Positions 10,483 through 18,382 of a stretch of DNA of 25,868 nucleotides are shown one piece after another (position 1 is the stretch's first letter; each line of letters starts with the position of its first letter). Where the stretch lies: positions 1-25,868 of the IMG/VR virus record IMGVR_UViG_3300043410_002046; one strand, given 5' to 3'. The stretch is from a virus. The notes below the pieces were generated by a model. The model was not told the origin of the DNA, searched no databases, and saw only the letters and a program-made list of their open reading frames with translations. A program made the position numbers and the translations under genes.

Positions 10483-12327
10483 ATGAAAAAATTATTAGGA
10501 GCGCTGGTCGCTCTGTTTGCTCTTGTCAGTACCGCTTATGCTGATCAAGCACTTATTATAGACGCAGGTTATAGCACAGTAACACAAAACGTAAAAGGTC
10601 GCCTTGAAGCAGCAGGGCATACTGTTACAGTAACAACAGATTTATCTTTAATTCCAACAACCACTGGTTCATATCAACAAGTTTGGGATCTAAGATATTC
10701 AGCTGCTTTAACTTCAGGTGAACAGACAAAATATCAATCATTTATTACTAATGGTGGTTTTGCTTATTTCGTAACTGAAAATCCTGGTTGCTGTATGGCA
10801 CGTAACAATTCTGTTGCTGCTCTTATTACATCATTAGGTGGCGGTTCAACTCAAATTGGTCCAGGTTGGGCTAATAATGTTGAAACAAATATGAATACCA
10901 CTTATATGACTAACGGTTTAACAGTTAACTATGCTGCTGTTGCCGCTATCGTTAACAGTCAAGGTATCCCTCTTATCTCTGACGGCTCTGGTGCTGTATC
11001 AGGTATGTCGTGGATCGGCCGTGCTGATGCTCTTGGTCAGGGAGTAACTGGTACAATTATTACTGTTGCTGATACTAACTGGCTGGATCAATCACGTTTC
11101 GTTGTAGGCGGTACTTCTGCTCAGCAACAAAACGTACAAGCACTTGATGATATCATTCGTGGTGTTGTTGCCGGCACTGTTGCTGGTACAATTAGTGCTT
11201 CAGGCAATGGTTCTGGTGCTACAAATGGTAATTCTGGTGGCGGTTCTCCTCCACCTCCAACTCTTGTAAGTTCAGCTCCAGGTCAAAATATTGTTAATTC
11301 TTCAACTGCATATGGCCAAGCTGTTGTTACTAATCAAGTAGTAGATGGTAGTACTAAAGCTGGTAAGAATCTAACAGTAACAAGAACAACTACACCAGTA
11401 ACTGTTACACCTTACACCGTAACTACAGTAACTACACCTACAACTGTAGATACATATAGTGATGGTTCAACTGTTACAACAAATGGTACCGCAGTAACTA
11501 CCACCACATCTGGTGATATTATTACTGTCGGTCAATCTACATCTCAATCAAAAACTATTTCTGCTTCTGCTACAGCTGATTCAATTAAAGCAAAGAATAT
11601 GAACTTATTCTTAATTGATCCACTGTCACAGAACGATGGTACTTGGGCAACACCTTATGCCGGTTATATCTCATCTGTAGGTAATTACCGTATGCAAGGT
11701 GGTTCATTTGGCTGGCAGAAAACTGTTGAGAATAACTCAATCGGTATTGCTGGTAATATGATTTACGGTAAAGCAGGTAATCAGCCAGGATCACAATCTG
11801 ATTCAGAATCTTATTCTGGTAATATGTACTTACTATCTAAGCAATCATTTGCTTGGTTAAAAGCAGTACTTGGTTATAGCAATACCGAGCACAGAACACA
11901 GACAAGTATTCCAGAATTTGCATTAGCTAATAATTCTAAAGTTCGTCAGAATAACTATTATGCAGATCTTGGTGCTTATTCAGCTGATACTCTTTATGGT
12001 ATTAGAGCAGTTGGTGGTGCTACAATTAATTATAGCACTTTAAAGGGGTCAGAATCCGGTTCTCCTCTGCTTTCAACTTTACCTGAGAATGGTGGAACTA
12101 CTAAAGTATCACCATATTTTGGTTTAAGATATGAATATCAGAAAGCATCTTTTGAAACTCGTGTATATACAAATACCGAGTACAAAACTGTTATTACTAA
12201 TAAAGCTTCTATTAATCAGCCAATCCGTGAGAATGTATTTGTTAACGGAACTCTAGGTTTTGATAAAAGCTTGGATGAAAGATACAATAATACTTACGGT
12301 ACCATTGGCCTAAGAATAGCATTCTAA
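10483..12327 (+). CDS. Exported protein with outer-membrane beta-barrel-like C-terminus (autotransporter-like)
   Basis: 614 residues. A signal peptide MKKLLGALVALFALVSTAYA (1-20) is followed by an alpha/beta domain (about 21-245) with AGHTVTVTTDLS, YQQVWDLRY and GGFAYFVTENPGCC, reminiscent of class-I amidotransferase/ThuA-like folds. Then comes a linker GGGSPPPP (near 255), a Thr/Val-rich low-complexity region to about 360, and about 240 residues of alternating strands (from about 373) ending IGLRIAF, with the C-terminal Phe typical of outer-membrane barrels. This resembles a small autotransporter, odd for a phage. It could alter the infected cell surface or be a virion adhesin. GGAG lies upstream; many GGT/ACT codons. 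Confidence 0.7.
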   Translation: MKKLLGALVALFALVSTAYADQALIIDAGYSTVTQNVKGRLEAAGHTVTVTTDLSLIPTTTGSYQQVWDLRYSAALTSGEQTKYQSFITNGGFAYFVTENPGCCMARNNSVAALITSLGGGSTQIGPGWANNVETNMNTTYMTNGLTVNYAAVAAIVNSQGIPLISDGSGAVSGMSWIGRADALGQGVTGTIITVADTNWLDQSRFVVGGTSAQQQNVQALDDIIRGVVAGTVAGTISASGNGSGATNGNSGGGSPPPPTLVSSAPGQNIVNSSTAYGQAVVTNQVVDGSTKAGKNLTVTRTTTPVTVTPYTVTTVTTPTTVDTYSDGSTVTTNGTAVTTTTSGDIITVGQSTSQSKTISASATADSIKAKNMNLFLIDPLSQNDGTWATPYAGYISSVGNYRMQGGSFGWQKTVENNSIGIAGNMIYGKAGNQPGSQSDSESYSGNMYLLSKQSFAWLKAVLGYSNTEHRTQTSIPEFALANNSKVRQNNYYADLGAYSADTLYGIRAVGGATINYSTLKGSESGSPLLSTLPENGGTTKVSPYFGLRYEYQKASFETRVYTNTEYKTVITNKASINQPIRENVFVNGTLGFDKSLDERYNNTYGTIGLRIAF

Positions 12328-12329
12328 GG

Positions 12330-12375
12330 TTTACAACAACCCTCCATTTTGATATAATAATCATTATGGAGGGTT
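12330..12375 (+). promoter_or_regulatory. Promoter overlapped by an RBS-masking inverted repeat
   Basis: TTTACA (12330-12335), 17-bp spacer, TATAAT (12353-12358, preceded by TGA). A perfect 10-bp inverted repeat, AACCCTCCAT (12338-12347) and ATGGAGGGTT (12366-12375), places its right arm on the GGAGGG ribosome-binding site of the next gene. Confidence 0.8.
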
Positions 12376-12377
12376 GT

Positions 12378-12599
12378 ATGGTTATAGATTTTCCTAATCA
12401 TCAAGATACTACGGTTTTCTGTGGCCAGGTAATCAAAATACCTAGGACCAAAGCCGATTTCTTATCTGTAGCAAAACGGTTTCTTACAGAAGATGACTAT
12501 CACGATATCTGTGTAGGCATTTTGGATGCAGATTACTATCTTGAGATTGAACCGCCACTACAGAAAGTGGTAGATACATATTACTCTTACTTTCCATGA
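12378..12599 (+). CDS. Hypothetical protein
   Basis: 73 residues, MVIDFPNHQDTTVFCGQV..., acidic and soluble. ATG 12378 was chosen because GGAGGG (12368-12373) is ideally spaced; ATG 12366 overlaps that site. It has its own promoter and a possible RBS-hiding hairpin. No family recognised. Confidence 0.7.
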   Translation: MVIDFPNHQDTTVFCGQVIKIPRTKADFLSVAKRFLTEDDYHDICVGILDADYYLEIEPPLQKVVDTYYSYFP

Positions 12600-12600
12600 T

Positions 12601-12632
12601 TATAAATAAACAGTGGGCCTCATGAACCCACT
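12601..12632 (+). promoter_or_regulatory. Possible T4-type late promoter and leader hairpin
   Basis: TATAAATA (12601-12608) is the exact T4 late-promoter element read by the gp55 sigma factor. It is followed by a 6-bp hairpin AGTGGG / CCCACT (12612-12617, 12627-12632). The next gene starts at 12658. The octamer alone could occur by chance in AT-rich DNA. Confidence 0.45.
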
Positions 12633-12657
12633 AGAAACCATATATGGAGAGTTAAGA

Positions 12658-13602
12658 ATGACAACCAAGATACGTTGGGTTATTGCCCATGAACCAATCG
12701 GTCTCTTCCTTAAAGTAGCTGAACGTTTCAGCAAGGAAGTTAATGAAAAGACTGGTGGTAAATTTGATATTGAAGTACTTTCGCTTACAGATTATGCCAA
12801 CAAATATAACGAAGGTAAGAAGATTACCAAGTATCATTTGATGGATATGATCAATAATGGTACTATCGAAATGAGCCATATCTACACTACATGGCTTGCC
12901 GATTACAATAAAGATCTTCATGCATTAGATCTTCCATTCTTGTTCCGTGATCATAAGCACGCTGACCGTATCCTTGAAGGTGACCTTGGCAAGAATCTAT
13001 TGGCTGGTGTTTCTCAGAACTCAAACATCAAGGCCATGAGCTTTACTTACTCAGGTGGTTATCGTATTGTTCCTGCTAACTTCAAGGCAGATACAGTAGA
13101 ATCATGGCAGGGTAAGGTAGTTCGTACATCACGTTCACCAGTTGCTGAAGATGTTTTCAAGCTTCTCGGTGCTGAACCTCGTGGTGATATTGCTCTTGAA
13201 GATATGAATGAAGCAGCCACACGTGGTGAAATTGCCGCTGGTGAATCTACATATGTTCGCGTGTTCCCACTTGAACACGATAAGGCATTCGAATATGTCA
13301 ACGATACAGCACACAGCCTGTTCTTGACTAGCATTATTGTCAACAATGACTTCTTTGCTAAGTTTGATGAAGAAACTCAGAGAATTATGGCTGATGCCGC
13401 TGCCACTGCAGCCCGCATTGAACGCCGTGAATCTGTTGCGGATATTCCAAACATTCTTGCTGAATGCAATGAAAAAGGTGTTGAAGTTGTAAAGATGTCT
13501 GCCGAAGAAGAATCAAAGTTCAAAGCTATCACTTCTAAGGTATATGATAAGTATAAAGACTACTTTACACCTGGTCTTGTCCCAGCACTTGTTGCTGCCT
13601 AA
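12658..13602 (+). CDS. DctP-type TRAP solute-binding protein, no signal peptide (copy 1)
   Basis: 314 residues, the normal mature size of DctP-family proteins. IRWVIAHEP opens the first strand. DLPFLFRDHKHADRIL (91-106) is the family hallmark, and YSGGYR (R136) and GKVVR (R156) supply the two arginines around the ligand carboxylate. DctP proteins bind C4-dicarboxylates or other organic acids in the periplasm for TRAP importers. Here there is no signal peptide, so the product should stay in the cytoplasm, and no TRAP membrane subunits are nearby. ATG 12658 (GGAGAG 6 nt upstream) is preferred to GTG 12613. A paralog follows. Confidence 0.82.
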   Translation: MTTKIRWVIAHEPIGLFLKVAERFSKEVNEKTGGKFDIEVLSLTDYANKYNEGKKITKYHLMDMINNGTIEMSHIYTTWLADYNKDLHALDLPFLFRDHKHADRILEGDLGKNLLAGVSQNSNIKAMSFTYSGGYRIVPANFKADTVESWQGKVVRTSRSPVAEDVFKLLGAEPRGDIALEDMNEAATRGEIAAGESTYVRVFPLEHDKAFEYVNDTAHSLFLTSIIVNNDFFAKFDEETQRIMADAAATAARIERRESVADIPNILAECNEKGVEVVKMSAEEESKFKAITSKVYDKYKDYFTPGLVPALVAA

Positions 13603-13608
13603 TTTATA

Positions 13609-13630
13609 GGGCGGGGTTTCGGCTCCGCCC
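13609..13630 (+). terminator. GC-rich hairpin between the DctP paralogs
   Basis: GGGCGGGG / CTCCGCCC (8 bp with one G-U) around TTTCGG, then only ATTT. It is strong as a hairpin but poor in U, so it is likelier a partial terminator or a 3' stability element. Confidence 0.6.
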
Positions 13631-13648
13631 ATTTAACAGGGGATTCAT

Positions 13649-14668
13649 ATGAATCAAGAACCAATGAAACTTCGCTGGCTTATTGCACATCAACCAGCAC
13701 ATCTGTTCATCAGAACTGCCGAAGCTTTCGCAGCTGAACTTGAAAAAGAGTTGCCGGGTCAGTATGAAATAGAAATACTAACCATGAGAAAATACATGGA
13801 AAAGTATGGCGATATTCCAGAGCTGAAGATGAAGCCCGGTACTGTTGAAGGCATTGAGAAACTAGAAGGTCAAGAATTCTTTGAAAGTGTCGAGTGGGAT
13901 AAAATCAAAGAAAAATGGCAAGCATTCTTCAATGCATTGAAAACGGCCAAGATACATTTAAGTCAAACACAAGTTACTACAATCGGTTATCTTCATTCAT
14001 TATATAATGTACTTGATCTTCCATTCTTGTTTAAAGATCATGATCATGTTTCTCGTGTACTTGATGGTAGCATTGGCGACAAGCTTTCACAGAGCCTTAA
14101 AGATAAAACTGGTGTACGCGGTCTTGCATTTACTTACAGTGGCGGTTATCGTATTATTGGATCTAATCATCCAATTAAAAATCTCGATGAACTCAAAAAT
14201 GTTGAAGTAACTACTGTTCCGTATACAAAAGAAATGTTTGCTAAACTGGCAAAGAATGCTATAAACAGACAGTCTCAAAAGCTTGATGAAATTGCAGAAA
14301 ATGTAAGTTCCGGTGGTGCTATTGAAACCACATATTTACGTTTTGCTGGTAAAAATGTTCTGAAGACTAATCATAGTATTTTTATGACTTCAATTCTCAT
14401 TGGCGAGCCTTTCTTTGAAACTTTACCTGAAGAACATCGTGAAGTATTCCAGAGAGCGGCAAAGAAAGTAGCAAAACTTGAACGTCAATGGTCGCTTGAG
14501 GATGCAGAAACTTACGAGATCAATGCTGAAGAAAAAGGCATTTCAATCGTAGATCTTTCCGAGGAAGAAAAGAATGCTATGAAGAGTATTGCACCAAAAC
14601 AATATACTCGTGCATATAGCAATATTAAAGGAAGCGTAGTTTTAGTAGATGAAATTCAAAATTCTTAA
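13649..14668 (+). CDS. DctP-type TRAP solute-binding protein, no signal peptide (copy 2)
   Basis: 339 residues, paralog of the preceding gene: IRW/LRWLIAHQP start, VLDLPFLFKDHDHVSRVL (121-138) and FTYSGGYR (R168). An insertion of about 30 residues (55-100) follows the first domain. The second ligand arginine of copy 1 (GKVVR) is replaced here (NVEVTT, 184-189), so the ligand or mode of binding has probably changed. It has no signal peptide, and GGGGA lies upstream. A retained fold with a changed pocket suggests divergence after duplication. Confidence 0.8.
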   Translation: MNQEPMKLRWLIAHQPAHLFIRTAEAFAAELEKELPGQYEIEILTMRKYMEKYGDIPELKMKPGTVEGIEKLEGQEFFESVEWDKIKEKWQAFFNALKTAKIHLSQTQVTTIGYLHSLYNVLDLPFLFKDHDHVSRVLDGSIGDKLSQSLKDKTGVRGLAFTYSGGYRIIGSNHPIKNLDELKNVEVTTVPYTKEMFAKLAKNAINRQSQKLDEIAENVSSGGAIETTYLRFAGKNVLKTNHSIFMTSILIGEPFFETLPEEHREVFQRAAKKVAKLERQWSLEDAETYEINAEEKGISIVDLSEEEKNAMKSIAPKQYTRAYSNIKGSVVLVDEIQNS

Positions 14669-14685
14669 TTGATTTGGAGATTATA

Positions 14686-14934
14686 ATGTTTAAAACATGG
14701 CGTAATAAGTGGAATGAGAAGCAACGACGCTCAATCACAAAAGTGGTGACCTGGAGAATCTTGGTCACCATTACTAACTTTATAGGCGGATGGTTAGCAT
14801 CCGGCAACCCTTGGGTCGGCCTTGGTGTCGTCTCGTTTGCTTTAGTAGTGAACTCTATACTTTACTGGGTACACGAACGTATGTGGAATGTAACTGACTG
14901 GGGTAAAGAAATTGCCGAAAGTACTACAGTATAA
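14686..14934 (+). CDS. DUF2061 small membrane protein
   Basis: 82 residues. RSITKVVTWRILVTITNFIG opens the first membrane helix, SFALVVNSILYWVHERMW the second, and WNVTDWG ends the core: the DUF2061 pattern (K..TWR..., H.R.W). The family consists of small two-helix inner-membrane proteins of unknown role. ATG 14686 (GGAGA 5 nt upstream) is preferred to TTG 14674. Its 3' end overlaps the likely TTG start of the next gene. Confidence 0.8.
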   Translation: MFKTWRNKWNEKQRRSITKVVTWRILVTITNFIGGWLASGNPWVGLGVVSFALVVNSILYWVHERMWNVTDWGKEIAESTTV

Positions 14935-16000
14935 TAACTTTGTTCTCTCTGCAATGCTCAGAGATCCAGACAAAGAACTCTTACCATTATTTGAACCTTA
15001 TTTGGCTGATAATTATCTGAAAACATTTAGAAGGTATGATGACTTTCTAATGACTCAGAATGTTGTGTGTGATAGATCAGGTGCATTGCCGCACTTCGTC
15101 AATATGACTTATCCACACAAAATGCCAGATTATGATCCTACGTTCAATAAATCTTTCCAAGAAGTAGCAGAAGAACGAGCAAAAGAATTACTTCAAACTA
15201 ACAAACGAATTAAAGTTTGTTGGTCGGGCGGTATTGATAGTACTTACGTGCTTCTTCTCCTTGGCAATATGGCCAATGATCGTTCACAAATTACAGTCTA
15301 TGGTTCTTATAGTTCAATTGTTGAATCTGGTGATATCTTTGATAGATATATTAAAGATAGATTTAAGTATGAAATCAATGTATATAATTCTGAGAAACTC
15401 AGAAAATCGAAAGATGATAGTGTATACATTACAGGATTCCAAGGCAATCAGATCTTTGGTCCAACTGATGATTTCTTTGCCACGAATCAGCCGCAGGTAT
15501 TTTTCCATCATACGATGGGAACACCAGAAACAATCTATGAAGATTATAGAACAAATGTTAATCCAGAACTTCTAGAATTTCTTCAACCTGCTATTGATAG
15601 ATCTCCAAGAAAAATTGAAACTGTTTGTGATCTGAGATGGTATTGTATCTTTAATATGGACTGGCATAATGGTTTATATTTTGCTACAAGTGAAATGCCA
15701 AAAGAAAGATTTATGAATACACATCATTTCTTTAATACTGAAGACTTTCAGAAATGGGCTATAACTACAAAAGAACCATTTACAAAAATTAAAGGTAATT
15801 CCAAAACACACAGATGGCAAATGCGTGATTATATTGCTGAATGTGGCTTGGTAGAATATAGTAAAAATAAACCCAAAGCAATTTCCAATCTGGCTTCTGC
15901 TAGTGGATGGTGGTTTTTCCTAACCGAAAATCTAGATAACATTTACTATGACAAATCAACAAGGGAGTTGACAGTTGGATCAAAATACATCAAATTCTGA
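14912..16000 (+). CDS. PP-loop ATP pyrophosphatase-like protein (asparagine-synthase type), copy 1
   Basis: 362 residues from TTG 14912 (348 from ATG 14954; the start is uncertain). KVCWSGGIDST (101-111) is a textbook PP-loop that binds the ATP pyrophosphate in N-type ATP pyrophosphatases. The later NTHHFFNTEDFQKWA, then K and R residues, resemble the C-terminal half of the asparagine synthase domain. Such enzymes adenylate a carboxyl or carbonyl group before amidation, cyclisation or thiolation. There is no glutaminase domain, so another nitrogen donor or reaction is implied. It lies between DUF2061 and a small ORF, with a paralog two genes later. Its TAA is inside the next ORF. Confidence 0.75.
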   Translation: MPKVLQYNNFVLSAMLRDPDKELLPLFEPYLADNYLKTFRRYDDFLMTQNVVCDRSGALPHFVNMTYPHKMPDYDPTFNKSFQEVAEERAKELLQTNKRIKVCWSGGIDSTYVLLLLGNMANDRSQITVYGSYSSIVESGDIFDRYIKDRFKYEINVYNSEKLRKSKDDSVYITGFQGNQIFGPTDDFFATNQPQVFFHHTMGTPETIYEDYRTNVNPELLEFLQPAIDRSPRKIETVCDLRWYCIFNMDWHNGLYFATSEMPKERFMNTHHFFNTEDFQKWAITTKEPFTKIKGNSKTHRWQMRDYIAECGLVEYSKNKPKAISNLASASGWWFFLTENLDNIYYDKSTRELTVGSKYIKF

Positions 16001-16289
16001 ACCTTATGTAGATTGTTATATCTTTGAAGTAATGCAGTGGCCAAGATATGGTGATCACTATAACTATTATGTGCTCAATGATATTTTCTATTTTAACTCT
16101 TTGATAGGCGCTTCTCCCGAGAAAGCAAATTCTAGGTATATGAAAATACCTGAGCATTATATCTTGAATGCTGAAATGGAAAAAGTATTAGAGCAAAAAG
16201 ATAGAATTATCGGCAAGCCTGTAATAAGAAAAATAACTGAGCAGAGTTGGGCATTTGATACTTTTGTTATTGATCAAGAGATAATTTAA
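15975..16289 (+). CDS. Hypothetical protein between the PP-loop genes
   Basis: 104 residues from a TTG start; AAGGGAG lies 8 nt upstream and no ATG fits. It has many aromatic residues (CYIFEVMQWPRYGDHYNYY). It overlaps copy 1 by 26 nt, and its TAA overlaps the ATG of copy 2 (TAATG). Tight coupling suggests it works with the PP-loop proteins, perhaps as a partner or substrate. No domain recognised. Confidence 0.65.
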   Translation: MDQNTSNSEPYVDCYIFEVMQWPRYGDHYNYYVLNDIFYFNSLIGASPEKANSRYMKIPEHYILNAEMEKVLEQKDRIIGKPVIRKITEQSWAFDTFVIDQEII

Positions 16290-17320
16290 TGCTCGTAAGT
16301 TATTTTATGCATGCATATATGGCTCATGAATCAATAAGTCATACTATGAAAAATCAAACCAAAATAAGATGGGTGGAAAGACCTGATTTGGTAAGAAATT
16401 ATCTAGCAATAGCTAGATCAAGAAAACAATTTATTCCTTATTATGATAGATCTAAAACTCTACCACACTTTCTTCCTATTTCGTGTATAGCACCACTTCC
16501 TCCACCAGAAAGAAAAGTAGTGGTGCCATTTGAAGAAGCATTTTTTCAGCATGCAGAAATGCTTATAAAGAAAAATAGAGTATTAAATGTTTTTTGGAGC
16601 GGTGGTATAGATAGCACTTGTATCTTGAGTGGTCTATTTTTGGCTGGTGCAAGACCTGATCAAATTCACGTAAGTCTAACAAAAAGATCAGTTGATGAAT
16701 ATCCATGGTTCTTTGAAAATATTATTAAAGGAAAATTAAGTCACGGAGATCCCAATACAAGTCTTGCCGATCAAATTGATTTATTTCCGGATGAATATCT
16801 AAATATCACGGGTGATCTTTTTGGTGATATGTTTGCGGCTATTCAAGCAATTAAAGATTTTGATCGTGATGCTCCATGGCAAGATAATTTTACTGATAAG
16901 AAATTAATTGAGTTTTTGGAACCACTGGCTGAAAATAATGGTTATGTAAAATTAAAAACTATTTCTGAGATGAGCTGGGGCTTGAAGTTTTTCCTACAGT
17001 GGCAATTTAATAAAATAAGAAAATGCATTTATTCAGATAAGTTTTTTCAGAATACTCATCATTTTGCCGATGATGATGATCTGCTCCAATACTGGAGTAT
17101 ATATAGTGAAGAATCCAGATTACCGAATAAGCAAAAAGCTAGGGAAATGATTCTTTCTTTTACTAAAGATCTTGATTACTATAAAAATAAGAAAAAAGTT
17201 AGATCAATAGAAGATACCAATAAACACATCCTTGGATGGCATGGTTCACTTTCTCGTGAACCATTATATAACAACTATAGCAAAGTTTTTCTAGAAGATG
17301 GGAGATTGATATTAAGATGA
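16289..17320 (+). CDS. PP-loop ATP pyrophosphatase-like protein, copy 2
   Basis: 343 residues. NVFWSGGIDST (100-110) is the PP-loop. The preceding TLPHFLPIS and the later NTHHFADDDDLLQYWSI align with copy 1 (ALPHFVNM, NTHHFFNTEDFQKWAI), so the two are paralogs with the same architecture. The C-terminus is lysine-rich. Stop and next start overlap (ATGA). ATG 16289 is used; a second ATG at 16346 is possible. Confidence 0.75.
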   Translation: MLVSYFMHAYMAHESISHTMKNQTKIRWVERPDLVRNYLAIARSRKQFIPYYDRSKTLPHFLPISCIAPLPPPERKVVVPFEEAFFQHAEMLIKKNRVLNVFWSGGIDSTCILSGLFLAGARPDQIHVSLTKRSVDEYPWFFENIIKGKLSHGDPNTSLADQIDLFPDEYLNITGDLFGDMFAAIQAIKDFDRDAPWQDNFTDKKLIEFLEPLAENNGYVKLKTISEMSWGLKFFLQWQFNKIRKCIYSDKFFQNTHHFADDDDLLQYWSIYSEESRLPNKQKAREMILSFTKDLDYYKNKKKVRSIEDTNKHILGWHGSLSREPLYNNYSKVFLEDGRLILR

Positions 17321-18246
17321 AAAAGTTGTTTACAGTACTGTTAGCATGGTGTATGATTACAACTATGGCTAATGCAAAAACATACAAAATCATAGTTCCT
17401 AATGAAGCAGGAACTGGTTCTGACATTAATGCAAGAATCTTTACTGAAAAGCTTAAAGATTATAGCGAACATAAGTTCATTGTTACCAACGTGCCTGGTG
17501 CTCAAGGCATTAAAGCACACGAACAATTTGTCAATACAAAAGATAATGATGAAATTCTTTTCACTCATTGGGGTCGACAGATTTTTCTTGAAGGTACAAT
17601 GAATCTTAGATTTTCTACTATGGATTATCGCCCAATTATAATGATTAGTGAAAGTCCTTTATTTTTACTCACTCGTGATACCAAACCACTTACGGAAAAT
17701 TCTTGGGTGGCAATTTCTGGTGGTCCATCACAAGTGGCAGCAACAATACTAAGAAATAAATCAGGTATTAACTTCAACGTTATTTTATATCCTTCTGATA
17801 AAGAAATCTTTAAGGAAATGTTAAACGGTGCTGTTGACTTTACATTTACTACAGCACCGACTGCGGTACCTATGTTAAAGACTAAGCAACTTGGTGTGAT
17901 GTATACCACACAAACTACACCTGCTAAAGATCTTGAAACTGTTCCTACCAGCGATAAGCATCAATGGGGATTTAATCTATCAAACTGGCAAGCCATCTAT
18001 GCTAATAAATATATGACCAGTGCTGAGATAGCAGAGATTAATGCCGCCTTTAGTAAGGCAATGGATAATCCTGAACTACAAAAGAAGTTTGAAGAATTAG
18101 GAACATACATACCTAAACCTGAACAAAGAACATCTGAATATCTGGATAAGAGACAAAGAGCTGAACTTAAAGACTTTAAAGACAACTATCTGAAACTTGG
18201 TTGTCTAAAGATTCCCGAGGGAAGCAGAAAAATAATCTGTAACTGA
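17317..18246 (+). CDS. TctC/Bug-type periplasmic binding protein
   Basis: 309 residues. Signal peptide MKKLFTVLLAWCMITTMANA, then IIVPNEAGTGSDINARIFTEKL and NVPGAQGIKAHE, which track the Bug pattern (IVPF.PGG..D..AR...EKL, N.PGA.G). Bug proteins bind carboxylates such as citrate, aspartate or nicotinate for tripartite (TTT) transporters. No TctA/TctB is present, so it may feed a host transporter or scavenge ligand. Coupled to the PP-loop copy 2 gene by ATGA. Confidence 0.82.
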   Translation: MKKLFTVLLAWCMITTMANAKTYKIIVPNEAGTGSDINARIFTEKLKDYSEHKFIVTNVPGAQGIKAHEQFVNTKDNDEILFTHWGRQIFLEGTMNLRFSTMDYRPIIMISESPLFLLTRDTKPLTENSWVAISGGPSQVAATILRNKSGINFNVILYPSDKEIFKEMLNGAVDFTFTTAPTAVPMLKTKQLGVMYTTQTTPAKDLETVPTSDKHQWGFNLSNWQAIYANKYMTSAEIAEINAAFSKAMDNPELQKKFEELGTYIPKPEQRTSEYLDKRQRAELKDFKDNYLKLGCLKIPEGSRKIICN

Positions 18247-18258
18247 GGGATTTACATC

Positions 18259-18354
18259 ATGTCGTTTCGTGAATTATTATACGTTACATTGATGTGCAAT
18301 TGGATGGCAATAACAGCTGGAATTATAACAGCAGTCATCTTATATTTGAAGTGA
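18259..18354 (+). CDS. Tiny single-pass membrane protein
   Basis: 31 residues: MSFRELLYVTLMCNW then a hydrophobic stretch MAITAGIITAVILYL ending in K. GAGGGA lies upstream. It starts 12 nt after the Bug gene. Confidence 0.6.
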   Translation: MSFRELLYVTLMCNWMAITAGIITAVILYLK

Positions 18355-18382
18355 ATATCGTCAACAACTAAGGAGTAACAAA

